This document shows, piece after piece, positions 55,080 through 64,000 of a stretch of 64,000 nt of DNA. Source of the DNA: Physcia stellaris. Taxonomy: Eukaryota; Ascomycota; Lecanoromycetes; Caliciales; Physciaceae. The stretch covers positions 496,001 through 560,000 of the forward strand of contig JABSSW010000013.1 in the NCBI GenBank assembly GCA_018902385.1, read 5' to 3'. Below the pieces are notes generated by a model, which saw nothing but the letters and a program-made list of their open reading frames with translations, was not told where the DNA came from and did no database searches. Positions within the stretch are counted from its first letter, which is position 1; each line of letters begins with the position of its first letter. The position numbers and the translations under genes were made by a program.

Positions 55080-55871
55080 TTATATCGGTAAGGTTGCCTT
55101 GACATCGATCCTCTCGGTCCCAACCGGAACCACCGGCATGTCCAGCCTCACACAGTCCAAATCAATCCACACAGCCCACCAGCTCTCCACATCATGTAGC
55201 TTATCCTTCTTCTGTGACGCCATATGTATGTCCGCGCCTTTATTCAATATACTGCCATCACTGGCCGTCGCCACCGCCTCAAAGTCATGCTTCCCATCTG
55301 CCATCGCAACCGGCACGCTCATATCCACCGCTTTCGGCTCACCGCATCCATAGCGACGTCGATGAAGTTCTATGTGCTATGTAATAGGCGATATGTTTCG
55401 TGGTGCCTTGTCTGCCGCCGGTGGGCAAAATTCCTCGAACACAGATCTCATGCGGGAAGCACGTGTCTGGTTCCCAAGAGTTACGGTTGTTGGCGGACGG
55501 CATAGGATTGTCATGCCATTGGAGGCGCCGCCGAAGCGGTTGCTGCAGAGGGAGTAGCGGGCTTCGTCTTCGGGCGAGCGGCAGCGGAGCATTGCCCGGG
55601 AGGTGGCTCGTTTCTTGACTCCATCATCAGTAACGTGGTCGAACAAGGAGCGATGATGAGCAATGGAGTGGGAAAAGACGTCATGGCCTAGGCGATTGTT
55701 CATCGTTACGTTGAAGGGGATGCGGGATATGTCAAATGAAAGCGAGAGGACTGGCAGAGACCGAATTCGAAGCCAAGCGTTGAGGAGAAGAGGCAATAAA
55801 TGAGGAAGGAACATATGGTCGGCTGTTAGACGAAAGGCCGCAGGGCAAGGATCAACAGACCAAGCAGCCAT
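55080..55871 (-). CDS. conserved unknown protein
   Basis: Exons 55871-55443 and 55376-55080 (66-nt intron, weak donor GTGTTC) give 241 aa. Hydrophobic N-terminal part (HMFLPHLLPLLLNAWLRIRS) may be a signal or anchor. Recognisable blocks: LSLSFDISRIPFNVTMNNRL, RSPEDEARYSLCSNRFGGAS, ILCRPPTTVTLGNQTRASRM, CGEPKAVDMSVPVAMADGKH, DVESWWAVWIDLDCVRLDMP and VVPVGTERIDVKATLPI. The closing beta-rich half suggests a sandwich domain. I do not recognise the family. The intron is inferred from frame continuity and is the least certain part. Confidence 0.55.
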
Positions 55872-56476
55872 CTAGATAAAATCGACGCTCTGTCACGTCA
55901 AACACTCAGGTTGGACGGGATGAGGCTCAACGTAGCTTCATCCAAGAGACACGGGTTCAATCGTCCGATAACGGGAGACATCCGCTCGAGGCTGTTTGAA
56001 GATACTCCGGTAGAAGCGCGAAACCTTCCTTAGAGACATTTATCTGCGGATGGAAACGCTATATTAGACATCATGAGAATTAATGAAGCGCTTGAAAAGA
56101 CCTATCCAGAGAAACTTGTCCCACTGCGATAACATGGGACAGTTTACATAATGGGTGTACCTTGAGAATAGAAGAGATAGATAAAATTTAATCACCTACG
56201 CTGGCAATCATGTCCTTTGGACCTGACGCCCCCTTAAGATGATCTATGCCTCCTCTCTTCCAACTACTCCGCAACTCTGAGCGATGACTTGGTAGTTCAC
56301 TGGCTGACATCTTGCCCACGCTAATTTCTCTTTCCTACCTGACCTGGCCGGCCACAGGCACCATAGAAAAGCCGCCAAAATGTGTCCCCAACTCCTATTC
56401 GTGCTCCTGTATGCATCCTACATCCCAAACGCCAGCATGCTAGTCAATGTCGTAAGGCCTCCAAAAGATACCAAGA
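55872..56476. other. intergenic
   Basis: 605 bases. No gene or repeat supported. Confidence 0.5.
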
Positions 56477-57618
56477 TCAGACGACGGGCTCATCCGACTG
56501 ATTGCTGAGCGATAAGTAGGCAGTCCAAGCAATACCGACAGTTGAGACAAAGGGCTAGCTTAGTGTTAATGCACAGCAAACGAAACCAATACGAATTTTT
56601 AACTTACAATCTGGAATTGCAGTGGGATCACTCGGAAGTTGAGGATCTGCACTGCTGGCCAAAGCATAAAATTCGCTTTCAACGCCGGGAGGTATACATC
56701 CTGGAACTTCCTTGCCACTGCTCGTCTCCCGCCCCCCTCAGTGACGGTCATGAAGGTGAAAAATGCCGCGAGCCCTTGTCTGGATCAGTATACCTGCATC
56801 ACCCTCGAAACAAGCAGGCGGAACCAACCCATGGGCGCAAAAATCAGCTGATCAAAACAGACTCTCTGTAAGGCCGGCATGGTTGCACTTTGCTTTGTGA
56901 TAGGGAATGCCCTGCTTAGAAAAGCAAACCAATGAAACTGTATAGGTGACATCAAGAAGCCGTAGCTCATGAAACGGGTGAGCCGTTCGAAGTCGAAGGC
57001 GGGAGGTAGGTTTTTGCGGGTATTTATGAAGTCGATGGTGGAGTAGGGGTGTTTTTCGTCATATTCGGGCATCTCAATACCGTCTGAGATCTCCTTGCCT
57101 CTAATTGTAGACATTCGCTTTGACTTTGAGCGGATGGCGGTGAGCGATTGGGCTACAGTATCAGCTATGCCACCAAGTACCTGTCACACATCTCGAGCTC
57201 AGTATTGCAACCCACACAAGTGAATTAATAGGATGGGGAAGATGGAACATATGTCAGACGTACAGCGTTCGTTATCATGATCGTTAAGACTGTGAAGCGG
57301 CGTCAATACCACTTTCCCAAAGTACTGTTGCGTTCATACCTGGTTTGTCGGCGTAGTAGGAGTTGAATTTGGCGATCAGTCTCGAAGTGATGGCCATTTG
57401 GATTAAGAATATGATGGTGTGCAGTAATGGCTAAAGAGAACATCAAGAGTCAGCTTGTTGGGATTCAACTCGGAATGATTTTGGGTTAGCTTGGGCGCTT
57501 TATCGTGCTATCGTGAAGTCATGACGACGGGGAGACGGTGTGGGAAGGCACTCACAACGCGGCCATAGATGTATCTGCTGTTCAATGTGTTGAGTATTTT
57601 TCGCCGTGCCGACTCCAT
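56477..57618 (-). CDS. Mpv17/PMP22-family membrane protein
   Basis: Four-helix membrane protein of the peroxisomal/mitochondrial inner-membrane Mpv17-Sym1-PMP22 family. Exons 57618-57559, 57430-57340, 57289-57264, 57180-56829, 56774-56608 and 56554-56477 give 257 aa, phases consistent. The third exon is only 26 nt. Landmarks: KPVLTIMITNAVLGGIADTV (helix 1 entry), TRFMSYGFLMSPIQFHWFAF, QLIFAPMGLAAFFTFMTVTE, and the family signature WPAVQILNFRVIPLQFQIPF with WTAYLSLSN at the end. A hydrophilic insert (EISDGIEMPEYDEKHPYSTI) sits between helices 1 and 2, as in many fungal members. Which organelle it serves cannot be told. Confidence 0.9.
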
Positions 57619-58174
57619 GATGTCTTCTCTAATCAAAAGTTCAACAAGCCGATCGTCTCTTACAATCCGGTAACTCTTGCCACGAGTCTGCAGCGCACCA
57701 AGCCAGTGGCAGCATGTGGATTTTCTCCAAAGGTCCAGTAGGGTGAGCTGGTTGAATAGTTGTTGCAAATATTGATGAAGCTGGCTATATCACAATAGGA
57801 AAAAAAGCGAGACTTGAACTGGTGAATGAGGAAGTCGCAAGTATGTCATCTCGAGATCATGCGGTTGCGTTGGTCGTCCGGCTTTAGGCACTGCCCACAG
57901 CCCTAACCCTAGAGACACCAATTTGCCATCACCAGGAGACCTCAGAGACTACTACTGAGGTTTGGGCCCCCCCCCTCGAATAGAACGAGTACGAACTTGG
58001 GAATTTTTAACAAGTGTTAAGGGATTAATATGATGGTAATCGTTCATGGCAATCGGACCCAAGGTTACTTCCACGTTCATTTAACAGGCAGCAACATGGA
58101 GAGTTTAATGAACTACCTTTATCCAATGAAGAAGGGCACTTTTGCTACAGAGAAAGCTTCATCACGCTCTGGCT
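57619..58174. other. intergenic
   Basis: 556 bases. Contains a run of nine C near 57967. No gene supported. Confidence 0.5.
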
Positions 58175-60117
58175 CTAGTCCTTGGTCATGGCTCTCTCAT
58201 TTGCGATGATCTCTGGCAATTCTCGTACATCGATTGATTCGTTGGTGATAGCCTCAATTACACGCACTGCTTCGACCTGAAGTACACCTTTTGCTAAGGG
58301 AAGAAACTTGAGCTCCCCATTGAAACAGGATCCTGGAACGAGCGGTCTGTATGAAAAGTATTAGTATATCATGATCTTGGACAAGGAAAACCTACCCTAT
58401 CTTTAAATCGTTGATTAAGCTGACGATGTTAACCGCGTCATTCACATTCCTTTGCATTGTGTACAAAAGGTTCTCGTCCACGACAGCTTCCGCGGTCTTT
58501 GGGTCTTTTCTCCCTGCTGATGAAGAATAGGACGACTTGGAGAGGTGTGCTCTCAGATCCCCCTTCTTGCGCTTGGGAATGACAGCAACGGCCAATTTCC
58601 GAGGCACGTTCGATCGATTGACTACGAAAATATCCCAGCAGAAAGGTTCTCCAACAAATATATCCCTCGGTGCTGTTAACGTCATGGAGACCCCAAGATG
58701 ACCAATTGCAATTGCTTGTTCCGGGCTTTGGGAACTTTCAGAATTGGGACCTTGACCCGGCCCCGGCCCTGGCGTCCCAGTCTCATTCGAAAATACATGC
58801 GCCATGGAAATGTTTTCAGGTCTTTTACTTCGCTGCAATGGTTGACTAGGAACGCCAAAAGTAGGATTCAAGAATGTTGAAAAATCCATGCCGCTCCTCC
58901 AACGCATCTCTATCCGCGGTTTGCAGCTTTCGGTTGCGAGCACAATTGCTTTGATCGAGATATCTAGCGTCCTCAAGCTCGAATTCGACGAATTCGAGCT
59001 TGTGGCACCTGAAAGTAATGCATTGGATGCAAGGCGAAATAGGAATGTTGGATTATCCCTGGGCCGGCAAGTCATTGGTAACGCTGATGCAATTCCACGG
59101 CCCATATCTTCAGTTGTTCCTTCGGAGAGTCTCATGTGGATTGATTCAATAGAGACATCATGATCAATTAAAGTGCCTGTTTCAATATCCAGTGACGCTA
59201 TGATCGTAGGTCTTCCTGTTACAGAATTTGCCCTTGAGTAACGGATTCTTGCTGTCAGAGCTGAGATTGCTTCGAAGTCTTGCTGGGATGCGACACTTAT
59301 TGCTTGATCAACCAGTAGATGATCCGTGTTAGTGGTATTGATTCGTGATAACCTAAGGGCCGGCAGTCGAGGAACAACCCCTTTCAGAGCAGCTTCATCC
59401 TTAATGGATTCTAGCAGGTTCACCGAAGTGGGAACACGGCTTGTTAGATACTGATTCTCGAAGGCCGTGCCACTTGCATGACGGGATCGGCGGGAGGACC
59501 CTGAGGGACGAAATAGAATTGATGGAGACGAAAGTCGCAGTCTCGGGCGATCTATATCAGCATGAGGATTGCTCAAAGTGTTCAAAATGACAGCATACTT
59601 AGAATTACTACGATTTTCCAAATAGCTTCCAATTGATGGTCATGCCGAGTCACGATGATGGGCTCTTGCGATCTGTCCACAACATCGGACCAGATAATGT
59701 CATGGTTGGGAGACGGGGTAGAATGCTGAGGTGGAAATCTTCCGTGTTCTGACTTGGGGTGAGGCGTAAATGCAACGACTTCAAGGGCAATTGTTAAGCG
59801 GTCGATGTAGGAAAGCAATGTCGACTTTTCGGTATGAGTGGTCCTTAGTATTAGGTAAACCGGAATGGATTCGTCTGCTCATAGCCTAGAATGAGTAAGA
59901 CGATTAATGCCTCGCTTTCCGGAGGAGGAGACCCACCAAAGTAGAGGAGATGTCGGCGAGGAATAGACGACAAGGGAAGCGCGGTGGCTAGCCTACCGTC
60001 CCCGTTATTTTGAGGTTGCAGGAAATTACTAAGGTCAAAGTTCGAGTTTTCTGGCACAATCACATCAAGACTAGATGCTTCGATAGCCTGTATAGTCTCT
60101 GCTGACATGTTCGTCAT
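58175..60117 (-). CDS. TRS65: TRAPP II complex subunit Trs65
   Basis: Subunit of the TRAPP II guanine-nucleotide exchange factor for Ypt31/32 at the trans-Golgi; also linked to beta-glucan synthesis (KRE11). Exons 60117-59937, 59874-59599, 59551-58396 and 58346-58175 give 594 aa, phases consistent. Junctions restore family segments: LLYF|DESIPVYLILRTTHTE, VVIL|NRPRLRLSSPSILF and NDLKI|GPLVPGSCFNGELKFL. Other landmarks: LTIALEVVAFTPHPKSEHGR, LPALRLSRI and DIFVGEPFCWDIFVVNRSNV, an immunoglobulin-like region. The end is ESIDVRELPEIIAN. ATGs at 60117 and 60108 are both possible. It shares a 230-bp divergent promoter with PRP40. Confidence 0.88.
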
Positions 60118-60347
60118 CCACGAGAGCAATGGTAATGTGGAGCTTACCTCGTAGAAAGTCTTAGACAGGTGAAACAGGATCACGTGACACGGGTTCTTAC
60201 CGATCCCGCAAAGCTTCAAGTTCACGCCAAAGTGAAATTATTGCTTGACCACTTGACAAGCCAGCAAAATCCCACACGAAAGTAGTAATTAGGGGGACGT
60301 GAAGAGTGGCACCTCCACCTCTCCACCAAGATACCACTGTGCCCGCG
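60118..60347. promoter_or_regulatory. bidirectional promoter of TRS65 and PRP40
   Basis: Only 230 bases separate the two divergent ATGs, so core promoter elements must be shared or overlapping. No consensus TATA box is obvious in either direction. Confidence 0.6.
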
Positions 60348-62719
60348 ATGAACGGCGTTAATGGTATAGGAGCACCTCCTGCTCTTTGGAGTGAAGCTCG
60401 CAATGCAGACGGCAGGGTCTACTACTACAACACGCAGACGAAGGCTACACAATGGACAAAACCTCAAGAGTTAATGAGCCCGGCCGAAGTGAGTTACATA
60501 GCTCCTGTCTCAATATCGAACGTGTCATGCTGACAACCAGTAGCGAGCTCTAGCGAATCAACCATGGAAGGAGTATACGGCAGAAGGGGGGAGGAAGTAT
60601 TGGTACAATACAGAATCGAAGCAGAGCTCATGGGAGATGCCGGAAATTTACAAGACAGCCCTTGCCCAAACGGTTCCCGCAGCTAAACCTGCTGCACCGT
60701 AGGTCCCCCTTGGCTTTCCCACAGATATCATAACTCACTGGCGATAGGGCTCAACAATTCGTGGCTGGTGGTACAAGCAACGTCTCATATTCCCAGCAGC
60801 GTGATCGTGATGATTACTCTGAGCGCCTAGGGCCCGAAAGACAGATTGGCTATGGACAACATGACTTGAGTGGTTCACGAGGACCGACGTTCGTATCACA
60901 GTCCAATGACCCTGACTATTCCACTTTTGAAGAGGGAGAAGCTGCCTTTATAAAGCTCCTACGACGATCTAACGTACAGCCTGATTGGACATGGGAACAG
61001 ACGATGCGCGCCACGATCAAGGATCCGCAATACCGAGCCTTGAAAGACCCAAAAGATCGCAAAGCCGCTTTTGAGAAGTATGCGATAGAAGTTCGGATTC
61101 AAGAAAAGGATCGTGCGAAGGAAAGGCTTGCCAAGCTTCGCTCGGATTTTGGAGTAATGCTGAGAAGACATCCAGAGATAAAACACTACACTCGGTGGAG
61201 AACGGCGCGGCCCATCATTGAAGGCGAGACAATCTTCAGGTCCACCAATGATGATACTGAACGTCGGCAGCTTTTTGAAGAATACATTATCGAGCTCAAA
61301 AAGGCAAATATCGAGCGTGAGGCCGTTACTCGGAAATCCGCAATGGATGAACTTGTCAACATATTAAAGGCACTCGATCTGGAGCCTTACACGAGATGGT
61401 CAGAAGCGCATGATATCATTCAAGCAGACGAGAAATTTCAAGGTGACGATAAGTTCAAAACCCTTAGCAAGTCGGATATTTTGACAGCTTTTGAGAATCA
61501 CATCAAGTCTCTGGAGCGTACATTCAACGACGAACGCCAACGCGAAAAGATGACTAAAGCCAGAAGGGAACGCCAAAATCGGGATCGATTCATAGACCTT
61601 CTCACTCAGTTGAAGACGAACGGGAAGGTAAAGGCAGGGACAAAATGGATGGAAATTCTCCCATTGGTGCAGGAAGATGCAAGGTACGTTGCCATGCTTG
61701 GCCAGCCCGGTTCTACCCCCATTGATCTCTTTTGGGACATGGTGGAGGAGGAAGAGCGAGCTCTTCGTTTAGTGCGGAACGATGTTCTTGACGTCCTCGA
61801 GGATAAACGGTTCGAAATCACCACCAAAACCACTCTTCCGGAGTTTAGCTCGGTCATGTCAACCGACCGTCGAACTGCGTCTCTTTCTTCAGATGCTCTA
61901 TCATTGATTTTTACCCGCCTATATGAGAAGGTTGTCCGCCGTACCGAAGAAGATAAGCACGCTTCTGAGCGTCATCAGCGTCGTACGATAGATGCGCTTC
62001 GATCCAAGATAAAACACCTCTCCAACCCTCCGGTCACGCTGAGCTCGACTTGGGACACCGTGCGCCCCTACATCTCTCAGTTCGAAGAATTCAAGGCTTT
62101 GGACTCAGATGATTTGCGCCGCCAAGCTTTCGACAAGGTAATGCGTCGCTTGAAGGAAAAGGACGAAGACCTGGAGCACGAACGCAACAAAGAGCGATCT
62201 GGCCGCCGCGACCGAGACCGGGAACGAGACCTCCGTAATGGGCATTCTTCTTCTCACCACCATGGGCGAAGAAGCCGAACTCCAGAACTTGATCCTTACG
62301 AAGCCGATCGTCGTAAGGCAATGGCGGATCGTGAGCGTCAATATCACAAGTCAGGTATGACAGGCCTTTCCCCTCCACCACGTGATTCTAGAGATCGCCA
62401 TGAGCGTATACCTAGCCGTGACCATCTTCGCCTCAGCCATTATGACCGTGACAGGCGCGAGAGGGACGAAGAGCGCGAGCGTCTTTATCGCACAAGAGGA
62501 TCAAGAGGTGATGAGCTTGACTATGGAGGTGAGAGCCGAACCAGCGGCCGGCGCAGGAGAGACAGCGATGGTGAGAGCGGCGGCAGCGCGAGAAAGAGAC
62601 CAAAGCGGGATAGAGAAGTTGAAAGAAGGCGTGAGAGAACAAAGACTCCAGTCGTTGATAAAGAGGAGCCTGCCATCTTGTCAGGCAGCGAAGAGGGTGA
62701 AATGGTTGAAGCTGAATGA
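60348..62719 (+). CDS. PRP40: U1 snRNP splicing factor Prp40 (WW and FF domains)
   Basis: Bridges the 5' splice site (U1) and branch-site factors. Exons 60348-60488, 60544-60698 and 60748-62719 give 755 aa. Two WW domains: ALWSEARNADGRVYYYNTQT with QWTKP (about 12-40), and PWKEYTAEGGRKYWYNTESK with SSWEMP (about 54-80). Several FF domains follow from about 130 to 480: EEGEAAFIKLLRRSNVQPDW, RLAKLRSDFGVMLRRHPEIK, MDELVNILKALDLEPYTRWS, and DRFIDLLTQLKTNGKVKAGT. The C-terminal 250 residues are rich in Arg/Asp/Glu/Ser (RDRDRERDLRNGHSSSHHHG), like many fungal orthologues. Confidence 0.97.
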
Positions 62720-63340
62720 GCTACGGTTTCCACGGGGCTACCACCTAATGGTGGAAGGGAAAGGTCAGTATGCCGTTTGTGGAGCCATGCGAGATCCTTT
62801 TCTGCTACTTGATCTTAGTGCAATTGATTGCAGTAGGCATCACCTGGTGGGTACTGGGGTGAGGTTGGCTTCAGGTACGTAGCTTTGATTAATGGCAGGG
62901 CTTTACTCAGATGTATGCATTTGATTTTCCTTTCCCCTATCTGTGCGACACAAAGATGTGCAAGGTAAGACTTATCGTAAATCTTTACATGTGCGACAAT
63001 CACTCCAGAGGTTACGACGCATGGATAATTAAATCATACGCCGTCTCTCCCCTTGAAGACTGACAATTCGAATAGTACTTCCTTTCATTTCCCAATCTCA
63101 GCATCCACTTGGTTCACAGATGCCTCTACACAAGTACAAATCGTCCGTTGTTAGGATACTGTATCATCCCTGAACTTCTTATAATCTTTTTAGACATTCA
63201 TAATTCCTGGCTTCCTAGGTCCTGCCATCAAGTATCGACTTCATGGTAAGATTACAATACAGAGAGATTTTTCCACATCTCGTTGCCCACCTCACTGCTG
63301 CTAAGCCCCCTCGGCCTGCTGACTATGTGTCTTTCCCTCT
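62720..63340. other. intergenic
   Basis: 621 bases after PRP40, AT-rich. The forward open frame that overlaps the PRP40 end and extends to 62882 is a shadow of the coding strand. Confidence 0.5.
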
Positions 63341-63907
63341 CTAGCAATTGTCCAACACGGAGGAAGCTCTGGTGGAGGTTGAAGGATCCTTACGCCGTAT
63401 CAATTTTCCACTAGTGGCATGTGACCGGGTAGTGAACCTCAGCCAGCTGCAGGTTCCAATAACTTGTTGACTTAGTAATGGCAACCTATCAAGGGCCTGC
63501 GAGATAGTTGTCCTAACCGCGCTAGTGAACATATGAGCCTATACATTTGGGTGGGCTGCTCGATACTCACCTCTACCAATTGTCGTACGATCTGGTCCTC
63601 AGCAGCCTTGCCGCTTGATGGTGACTGTTTCTGCGCCTGCCCGACAAGACACCCAAAAAGCGTCCAGAGGTACCCGAAGTCGTCCTCTAGTTGTTTCATT
63701 TTGTTAATCTCAGTCGCATGTTTCTGGTTTGATGAACCAAGAATGCCGGCAAGCGTCTGGACCGTAATTACGAGGTTTAAGTGGCGCTTTGAAGGGTATC
63801 ATGCTAAACACAGAATATGAGCAGCAGCTATATATGATGTGATTAAAAGCACGTACTGGATTTTGCCAAACTTGACAGACTTGACATGGGAACAAAGATA
63901 GAGTCAT
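63341..63907 (-). CDS. partial or short unknown gene
   Basis: Two exons look real: one ending at 63570 with donor GTGAGT (LVITVQTLAGILGSSNQKHA, then MKQLEDDFGYLWTLFGCLVG and SSGKAAEDQIVRQLVE), and one 63496-63341 (ALDRLPLLSQQVIGTCSWLR to a stop). They join in phase across a 73-nt intron. Upstream, an ATG exon at 63907 (MTLSLFPCQVCQVWQNP, donor GTACGT) can be joined only through an unusual AAAG acceptor near 63786, so the 5' part is uncertain. No family recognised. Confidence 0.35.
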
Positions 63908-64000
63908 CTTTGTTCATTTGGTTTGAGGATGCTGAAGGGCTCTCTATGAAAGGAAAATTCCAAGGAAGATGCTGATCCATCAGCCTACGGGTCAGCATTT
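63908..64000. other. right edge
   Basis: 93 bases, too short to assign. Confidence 0.4.

Noticed and set aside
54732-55091. 119-codon forward frame starting with ATG
   Set aside because: Overlaps the 3' end of the 55080 gene and has no family features.
62382-62882. 166-codon forward frame overlapping PRP40
   Set aside because: A shifted reading of the repetitive RD/RE tail; the in-frame PRP40 sequence is clearly the coding one.
1-64000. CRISPR arrays, rRNA, retroelement or Polinton-type fossils
   Set aside because: No spaced repeats, no rRNA-like sequence, no reverse transcriptase, integrase, capsid or LTR pairs were seen.

Overview
The window is nuclear DNA of a filamentous ascomycete (Pezizomycotina). 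Reasons: short GT-AG introns (mostly 46-130 nt) with CTAAC/CTGAC-like branch sites, no operons, and best-recognised genes of fungal type (Sfh1/Snf5, Rpn13, Sem1, Clf1, Prp40, Rad51, Nup120, Iml2, Trs65, cpc1/GCN4-type bZIP, DPP III, PGK, CK2 beta). I cannot name the genus; the class is uncertain. About 29 protein genes were modelled by hand with exon phases checked.

Layout. 1-7.8 kb is a housekeeping block: SFH1 (runs off the left edge), RPN13, RPL6, a fatty-acid-hydroxylase-superfamily membrane protein, and an alkaline ceramidase, with a 156-bp foldback element between the last two. 8.5-16.5 kb is accessory: three divergent F-box-like paralogues plus a relic of a fourth, a 71-aa secreted knottin-like peptide, a degenerate ~60-bp tandem repeat, and two tandem paralogous secreted four-cysteine proteins. 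16.9-27 kb holds DPP3, a PH-domain protein of the Meu6 type, a cpc1/GCN4-type bZIP with two possible upstream reading frames, and a DUF4396 membrane protein. 27-36 kb is gene-poor: a secreted thaumatin-like protein, a coiled-coil F-box-like protein and an F-box protein. 36.6-62.7 kb is conserved core: CLF1, CK2 beta, a small secreted or anchored protein, RAD51, NUP120, IML2, SEM1, PGK1, an unknown conserved protein, an Mpv17/PMP22 protein, TRS65 and PRP40. A fragmentary gene closes the window.

How the genes relate. Most are independent housekeeping genes. Two are proteasome subunits (Rpn13, Sem1), two are splicing factors (Clf1, Prp40), and cpc1 is the amino-acid starvation regulator. The secreted proteins (knottin, four-Cys pair, thaumatin-like) with the F-box-like paralogues are the lineage-specific part.

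Most interesting points: (1) PGK1 carries a cryptic splice site exactly at its stop codon; splicing it gives an SKL peroxisomal tail. (2) Three miniature inverted-repeat elements, of at least two kinds, all sit in divergent promoters. (3) The tandem secreted pair keeps the same two intron positions and phases. (4) cpc1 has a 464-codon open frame that starts well before its first in-frame ATG. (5) IML2 has an 18-nt microexon and an in-frame TGA best explained by a 78-nt in-frame intron.
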